In this document: piece after piece, positions 58,871 through 64,000 of the stretch
Layout of the letters: each line of letters opens with the position of its first letter
Position numbering within the stretch: the first letter of the stretch is position 1
Assembly: GCA_030704615.1 (NCBI GenBank)
Contig: CM060731.1
Coordinates: forward strand, 7,132,001 to 7,196,000
Direction of reading: 5' to 3'
From: Takakia lepidozioides
Taxonomy: Eukaryota > Streptophyta > Takakiopsida > Takakiales > Takakiaceae
Length of the DNA: 64,000 nt
The notes under the pieces: model-generated
What the model saw: only the letters and a program-made list of their open reading frames with translations
Database searches by the model: none
Told to the model about the DNA's origin: nothing
Program-made: the position numbers and the translations under genes

Positions 58871-59245
58871 TGTAACAAGGTAGAATCTAGAAGGTTCTAG
58901 ATGGAGGAGGAAAGTTCCCTAGAAGTTTCTAGAATAATTAGGAATGATCCTAAGAAGTTTGACTTAAGGAAGTTTGATTTGAGGCCCTCAAGTCAACCCT
59001 ATAAGATATTCATATTATGGAGAGTAGGTCAAATTTTTGATAAAGTTATATTATAGAGAATATGTCAAATCTATGAAGGTTGACTTTAGGAAGCTTTGAC
59101 TTGAGGCTCTCAAGTCAAACCTTTAAAATAATCATATTGTGAAGGGTATATAAACCAGCAATGAAAGCCTAGAAGACATCGAGTTGTTTTGGGAAAAAAT
59201 TGAGAAGTACTTCTATTCTAGTTTGTGTAGATCTTGGGTGTTACA
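58871..59245 (+). repeat. 3' LTR of chromovirus A
   Basis: The LTR begins TGTAACAAGG right after a polypurine tract (AAAGAGGGGAGGA) and ends TGTTACA; the TGTAACA/TGTTACA ends are inverted repeats. Length is 375 bases. No 5' LTR is present in the window. Confidence 0.8.
59146..59156 (+). promoter_or_regulatory. TATA box in LTR A
   Basis: GGTATATAAACC, about 90 bases before the LTR end, fits an LTR core promoter. Confidence 0.5.
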
Positions 59246-60033
59246 CCTACGACGGATGGCCAAACGGAAAGAGTGAATTCCGTGGTGAAGCAGATCTTGC
59301 GGAATTATGTGTCGACAGACCAATCAGACTGGGTGGAGCACTTGGATGCGGCAGAGTTCTGTTATAATAACACAAAATAAGAGTTTTCCCTTTCGTATTG
59401 GTCTGTGGAAAAACACCTCTGGTGCTGACAAGTTGGGCCGCCCAGGATGTTGAGGAACCGGCAGCAGCAGCGGTACTGGAAGAACGCGAGCGTTTGTTGG
59501 AGCTCGCAAAGTACAACATTGCCAAAGCTAGGAAACGGTATGAACGGCATGCGAATCGGAAGCGGAGGGAAGTTAAGTTTGAGGCAGGCACGGAGGTCTA
59601 GTTGAACATCAAGAATTTTCGACTACCTCCGGAAGTGAGTCCGAAGTTCGTACCTCCGTATGCGGAGCCATTTCGCATCCGAAAGGTTATGAATGAAGAT
59701 GTGTATGAATTGGAGCTGCCGGCAAACAACAAGGTGCATCCGATATTCCACGTCTCCCTTTTGAAGCCTTACTTCAAAGATGAAGCGCGTCCGAATTGGC
59801 ATCAAGTGTTGCGTCCGCCACCTGTGCTATTGGATCATGAAAATGAACCTGAGTACGAGGTAGAGGCAGTGCTTAAGTCGAGGAGGTTCAAGAATCGAGA
59901 AACGGAGTATCTTGTGAAATGGAAGGGCTATCATCAAGTGGAGACAACTTGGGTGCGTGCCTCAGAAATGGAAAACGCATCCGAGGCGGTTGCAGTTTTC
60001 GAAGGGCGACCTCAAAAGCGGAAGAAGTGTTGA
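59246..60033 (+). pseudogene. Chromovirus B: integrase C-terminus and chromodomain
   Basis: Coding begins abruptly after LTR A with [20 protein letters not shown], the end of the integrase core, so element A has inserted at this point of B or the two are fused. It continues with frame changes through LAKYNIAKARKRYERHANRK and EAGTEV, a TAG at 59599-59601 where tryptophan is usual. KFVPPYAEPFRIRKVMNED and VHPIFHVSLLKPYF follow. A clear chromodomain ends it: EYEVEAVLKSRRFKNRE, YLVKWKGYHQVETTWV. Chromodomains direct integration to histone-marked chromatin. The stop is at 60031-60033. Confidence 0.85.
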
Positions 60034-61860
60034 TGGGGACATCAACCTTGGATCGTGGGAGAGGAAATGCGTGCTTAGTCTGGCTTAGCTAGCTCAGGAA
60101 TCCGATTGCAAAAACATGTGTTGCACAAATTTTGTTTATAAATGAAATGGTTTCCAAATGTTGTGCTTCCTATTTTGTTTGGAATGGTGATGCATAGTAT
60201 GGTTGGCTAGTGTGTAGAATGCATGTTAGCTTACAAAAGTGGGAGAGATAAATTGGATTAATCGTGTGTTTGCGCAGTGCCGAAATCGGGTAACACTGAC
60301 ATTAGATGAGTGAAAGTGAGACTAGACCTCCAGCCAGCCGGCTTTCCCACATCAAATTGAAGGGGATCTGTAGATGATAGATACTGGCTGTTGCCTTCTC
60401 AATGTCTTTTCCAATCACCTCTGCAATGAACTGGAGTACATGCTGTCGACCCATCCAAAGGGCAAGGAAACTTGCGCCTTCTTTGGGAGTTCACGTGCTA
60501 GTGCACATCTGGCACGTGCGCGTACTCCAACTGCGCTACCGCGGGGGTTGTCTTCGGATTAACGCGGAAGCTACGTGCTTCCGTTCACGTACTATAATCA
60601 TGTAACCTCGGGACGAAATCGTAGTGCGGCTTCGGCGTGTTCCCGTACCTCAGGCCAGCATTCCAAGGTGGACCTAATTGTAGTGATTGGGGCGCGCGGT
60701 TAGTTCAAGGTTATCTTCCTAGTCAAAAAGGGGTTCAAGGTGAACCCCTGCTCAAGGTGATGCCAAAAGCGGCATCATGAGCGGTCGCAAGCAATGTTGT
60801 TGCAGTAAGGCGATTCGATCCTCGGGGAGGATCGTTCCTTGGCCTTGAAGTGGGCCAAGAAGAGTGCACTGGGTAGAGCTTGAGAAGCTCCACCCTTGGC
60901 TGGGACTTAAAGGAAGTCGGCCAAACTAGCTAGTGAAGAGTAGAGTCAAGTGGGGGTTTGGTTCTTTGCCATGAGACGCCATGGTATGGAAATAAACTCC
61001 TTGACGTGGGACGCCACAACCTGGATGTACAAGTCGATGAGGACATCGACTCTATGTTGGTAGGGGTGTGTGTCGCGGCCCTTTGCCTTGAGGGCGGGGG
61101 GTCGGGACACAAGAGGGGCTGCCCTTGTGGTGGGGGCAGTGGCAACAATAGGTACGGGGGTTGAAGCATCCTTGAGTGCCCAAGGCACTCAAGGAGGCAG
61201 AGACACTCACTAGGTGGAGCCCCGCACACCGGGTTGCGGTGGGGGTGGTTCCACGAGGGGTGGTGGTAGCTTAGTGGGTCTTAGTGGGGGTAGCATAGGA
61301 CTCACCATGGGGCGGAGACCTTGAGGTGGGAGTCGTGGGGAGTCTGGGGACTTATCACGGTCCAATGGGGCTGTGGTGGGTGGGCCAAGACTCACCGTGA
61401 CTCATCACCGGGAATGGAGGGTCTTCGTGGTGGTTCGCCATAAAATGACTGGGTTGTTTGTGAAACCCCTGCGGCAGTCACAGAAGTATATATAGGGAGT
61501 AGTAACCCCGAGAACGGTACAAGCCCGTTGGTGACCAAAAACTAGTGAATAAGCGTGCGAGCCGGAAAGCGACCAAGGTGTGGGGAGCTGTTCCGGACTG
61601 CCAACAACCAAAAGGAATTTCCACTAGGCCCAAATTGAGCGAGGGTCTGGTGGAGGAGTAGAGGGGGACCGTTATGTCCCGGTGAGCAGCCGAAGCTCCG
61701 AGTTGGCCCGGCGGCCAGTTTGGGAGTTAGGCGCGCGTATCAAAGCGAGTAACTATGACTTGAAGGGGAGCTTACCGAAGTGAGGTACGCGACTTCCCAT
61801 CAGCTTGATACAGGTAGTAGATAAATAAAGATTATTGATTGATCGATATAAAAAATTTAT
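60034..61860 (+). repeat. Probable long 3' LTR of chromovirus B
   Basis: The sequence after the stop begins near TGATGGGGACATCA, next to a purine-rich tract. It contains a TATATATAGG box near 61482 and an AATAAAG signal near 61826, in the order expected for U3, R and U5. The far end is not certain; it could be near the TTGCTCAACCA at about 61870. The middle (60930-61400) has proline-rich minus-strand frames that look incidental. Without a second LTR copy the borders cannot be confirmed. Confidence 0.4.
61482..61492 (+). promoter_or_regulatory. TATA box in the putative LTR B
   Basis: AGTATATATAGGGAG precedes a GC-rich leader; a good TATA element in the plus direction. Confidence 0.45.
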
Positions 61861-61943
61861 TTGCTCAACCAAATCACATCTTATTCACATTGTCTTAATA
61901 AAGAGGTCCAAAAGAAGAAGTAGATGCTCAAGAGAGAATACTC

Positions 61944-62476
61944 ACCTCATTGGACTCATCTCGAACTCGTTTCCAATTAATCTCTGGAGGTAGTACACGG
62001 AGTATATCTCGACGCCTCTCACCAATACTCGTCTTATGTGACATGAAATCACTGTTCCCGTTAATGATAGACAATATGTTCCCCTAAGCCTGAACAGTAT
62101 TTGGGCGGGGCCGCTTCATTCCACAATTTCCATGCAGAGAAGAGATAACCCCTTCTTTGTTCAGTCTTTTATACTCCATATAAATTAACATGCCAATTCC
62201 ATGAATTGTCCACCACGCCTCCTCGCAAATATCCACTCTTTCAATAGTAATGTATGCTCGACGAGTTGACCCCTCGAGTTTGTATAGGCTCCGTGGAATG
62301 TCAAATCCCAGCTCTCGTCTATTGTCGAAGGTGGATCCCCAAAATGTAGTGCGAAGAGCAAGCGTCTTCTTCCAATCAAAAAATTGACAGCACCGAAGTT
62401 GACAACATGGTTTGCTACTGACATTTCTCACAGATTTTTTCGAGAGTAATCTTTTTGATTTCCTAGACTCATCCAA
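61944..62476 (-). pseudogene. N-terminal exon of a lineage-specific plant gene (DUF7869-type, tentative)
   Basis: Minus-strand frame: SKKSVRNVSSKPCCQLRCCQ, then TTFWGSTFDNRRELGFDIPR, ERVDICEEAWWTIHGIGMLI, SSLHGNCGMKRPRPNTVQA and a TAG near 62085. Beyond the TAG the same frame goes on, DILRVLPPEINWKRVRDESN, to a GTGAGT donor at about 61943. The cysteine pairs and following blocks resemble the N-terminal part of large uncharacterised proteins I recall from mosses, ferns and algae; the name is tentative. Its C-terminal counterpart is on the same strand at 54.9-55.5 kb, with chromoviruses A and B between. Confidence 0.45.
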
Positions 62477-63180
62477 AGCAATACCTCTTTTGGATCTACG
62501 AAAATGTCTGTAAGGAGCCTACCTTATACCACACTCACCATCCTCCGGTTCACTAGCCATCTCGGAGCTGTAGAAAATTTTGTAGATCTTCCGAAAGCAA
62601 CCTTCCATTTTGCAAGAATTTTGTTCTAATGAAAGGCCACTTGACAATGGACATGAGAGATCCACATCCTCCTACTAGCACCCTGGTAATGAGAACACCG
62701 ACATGGTCCTCCCCGAATTTGTCACAAAGTACCACCTCATCCGGAATACATGCGTGTATTCTTCCTTCGTAGATGTCATCGTCTTATTCCGTTAAGATGA
62801 TACACATACGATTTCTCCAATTACTCCTTCCAAGAGGGCTCTGAGGATTTTCTCCATCCACGGATTCTTCTGATCCATCTCCATCTTCGGACGAGAAATG
62901 ACATTTTGGAAGTCCAAAGAGATATCACACAAATCCTATATGACAGGTGTCCCAAGAGCCTCAGTTAGTTTGTCTACATCCATATGAAGATATGACAATT
63001 GCATCGTCCCATAGCCATTCTCAAATGTAGTGATTATCACACTAATTGTTGATGAGGTCAATGAACGTCTATGACACTGATCTTCACCAGTCACATTCAG
63101 GTAGTTGCCAGTTGCAACTGTAACCCTCGACGTTTTGTGACAGAAGAAGATTTTGAGACCAGATGATAAGGAATCCATTT
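62477..63180 (-). other. Possible upstream exons of the same minus-strand gene
   Basis: A minus frame at 63178-62936 (MDSLSSGLKIFFCHKTSRVT and on) continues past a stop as DISLDFQNVISRPKMEMDQK. No family is recognised and two stops interrupt it. Confidence 0.2.
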
Positions 63181-63183
63181 CGA

Positions 63184-63710
63184 GAAAGGACAGAACGTCG
63201 AAATGAATGTCGACGTTCCTTAGTCTCTACAAATAGAGATAAATAGGAAAAGTAGAAGGACTGTAGCTGAATATCCTAATTAGGAGATAGAGAGAAAGAA
63301 GATTCCGACGGATGAAGAGATATTAAAAGAATTAAAGTATATAATGTGGATGTGTCGATGAGGACCAAGAAAAATAAGATTTGATATAAAGAATAAAACG
63401 TCGACATGAATGTTGACGTTCTCTAGTCTTGACGGATAGAGATAGATAGAAAAAAATAACGGCTGTAACTGGATATCATAATAAAGAGACATAGAATAAA
63501 TCAGATGAATATATTAATGAAGACCTAGAAAAAAAACCAAGTGAGGAAAAAGACATGCTCTCATATTCAGATGCACTAGGAGGTACTCTCAGGTATTTGA
63601 TGTGATGTGAGACATAATGAAGGTCAAGTGATGAAACTTTAGTTTGTATTTAAAAAATTGAAGTAGCAGCAATCCGCCAGACGTTGACACTAATGTCGAC
63701 GTTACTATAG
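63184..63710. repeat. Three copies of an AACGTCGAC/GTCGACGTT inverted motif in a diverged ~200-bp repeat
   Basis: Inverted motifs lie at 63194-63217, 63397-63420 and 63680-63703: AACGTCGA facing TCGACGTT around an AATG-type centre. The sequence after the first two is similar for about 90 bases (TAGTCT...AGAGATA, GCTG(A/T)A(G/C)(T/C)). The remainder to 64000 is AT-rich with no gene seen. Confidence 0.75.
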
Positions 63711-64000
63711 ATGAATAAAAAATGGATGAATAATCATCTAGTTGGATGAGGCATGGATGATAGTTAAATAAAGATGACTGTAAAAAGGTAGGGAGACTAA
63801 GGTATGTAACGGTGGAAAAAATATAAAAATGAAGCAAACCTTGAAATCTCTAAAACCTAAAACAAACACTCATGTGTTTGAACATAATGTGACGATGAAC
63901 TTGTGTCTACACAACAGATGCTTTGGTAAACCCTAAAGCTTAAGGCAAATATTCATAAGAATATTGGCTGATGCAAGGTACAAAAGAGGATGCAAATGTA

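Noticed and set aside
60930-61395. Proline-rich minus-strand frames as a gene
   Set aside because: They lie in a GC-rich probable LTR, have no domain, and opposite-strand frames are equally open.
25558-62090. Reassigned TAG codon, because many interrupting stops are TAG
   Set aside because: TGA and TAA also interrupt frames in the same elements, frameshifts are common, and normal stops end intact frames; decay explains it.

Overview
The window looks like nuclear DNA of a land plant, most likely a seed-free lineage (bryophyte, lycophyte or fern grade). The evidence is spliced genes with GT-AG introns, a PPR fragment, an aldo-keto reductase relic of the mannose-6-phosphate reductase type, a dihydroflavonol/cinnamoyl reductase-like exon, an F-box/kelch-like relic, a proteasome Rpt4 fragment, tRNA-derived SINEs and Ty3/gypsy chromoviruses. 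The species cannot be fixed by eye. Almost everything is transposon-derived or decayed; few genes look intact.

Layout. 0-5 kb: first exon of a reductase on the minus strand, then SINE copies and short duplications. 4.3-17.4 kb: an interval bounded by two inverted copies of a palindrome-rich AT element. It holds an intact-looking four-exon integrase-core gene, a ~100-bp minisatellite present in both orientations, several pseudogenes and LINE fragments. 19.4-21 kb: an NXPE-like esterase gene whose N-terminal domain has been inverted relative to its catalytic domain. 22.3-22.8 kb: a 263-bp tandem duplication.

22.9-48 kb is the most unusual part. It carries copies of a gene family that joins a ParB-like domain to a beta-class amino-methyltransferase-like domain. 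One nearly complete, multi-exon copy lies at 28.6-34.8 kb; pieces of another lie at 22.9-24.1, 28.1-28.6 (inverted) and 47.2-47.9 kb. Halves of a MULE/SWIM-type transposase gene lie at 25.2-27.6 kb (plus) and 45.8-47.0 kb (minus). Introns of the main ParB-methyltransferase copy contain at least ten copies of a 24-28 bp palindrome (half-site close to GTGAATGTCGG). Between them, 35.3-43.4 kb is a Ty3/gypsy element that encodes a C5-cytosine DNA methyltransferase between protease and reverse transcriptase, interrupted by about 3.2 kb containing a PPR scrap and a SINE.

48.1-54.9 kb: an AT-rich satellite with ~170-bp monomers in a ~1.25-kb higher-order unit, into which a 4.1-kb piggyBac element with matching terminal inverted repeats and TTAA flanks has inserted. 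54.9-63.2 kb: a minus-strand lineage-specific gene (possibly of the DUF7869 type), split by two nested chromovirus remnants. The inner chromovirus keeps its reading frame but carries eleven stop codons, several explained by C-to-T changes. 63.2-63.7 kb: three copies of a second palindromic motif.

Two unrelated transposon-linked DNA methyltransferase families therefore sit within 10 kb of each other. A plausible reading, which is inference, is that mobile elements here carry their own DNA-modifying enzymes, and that the intronic palindromes are binding or modification sites for the ParB-methyltransferase.
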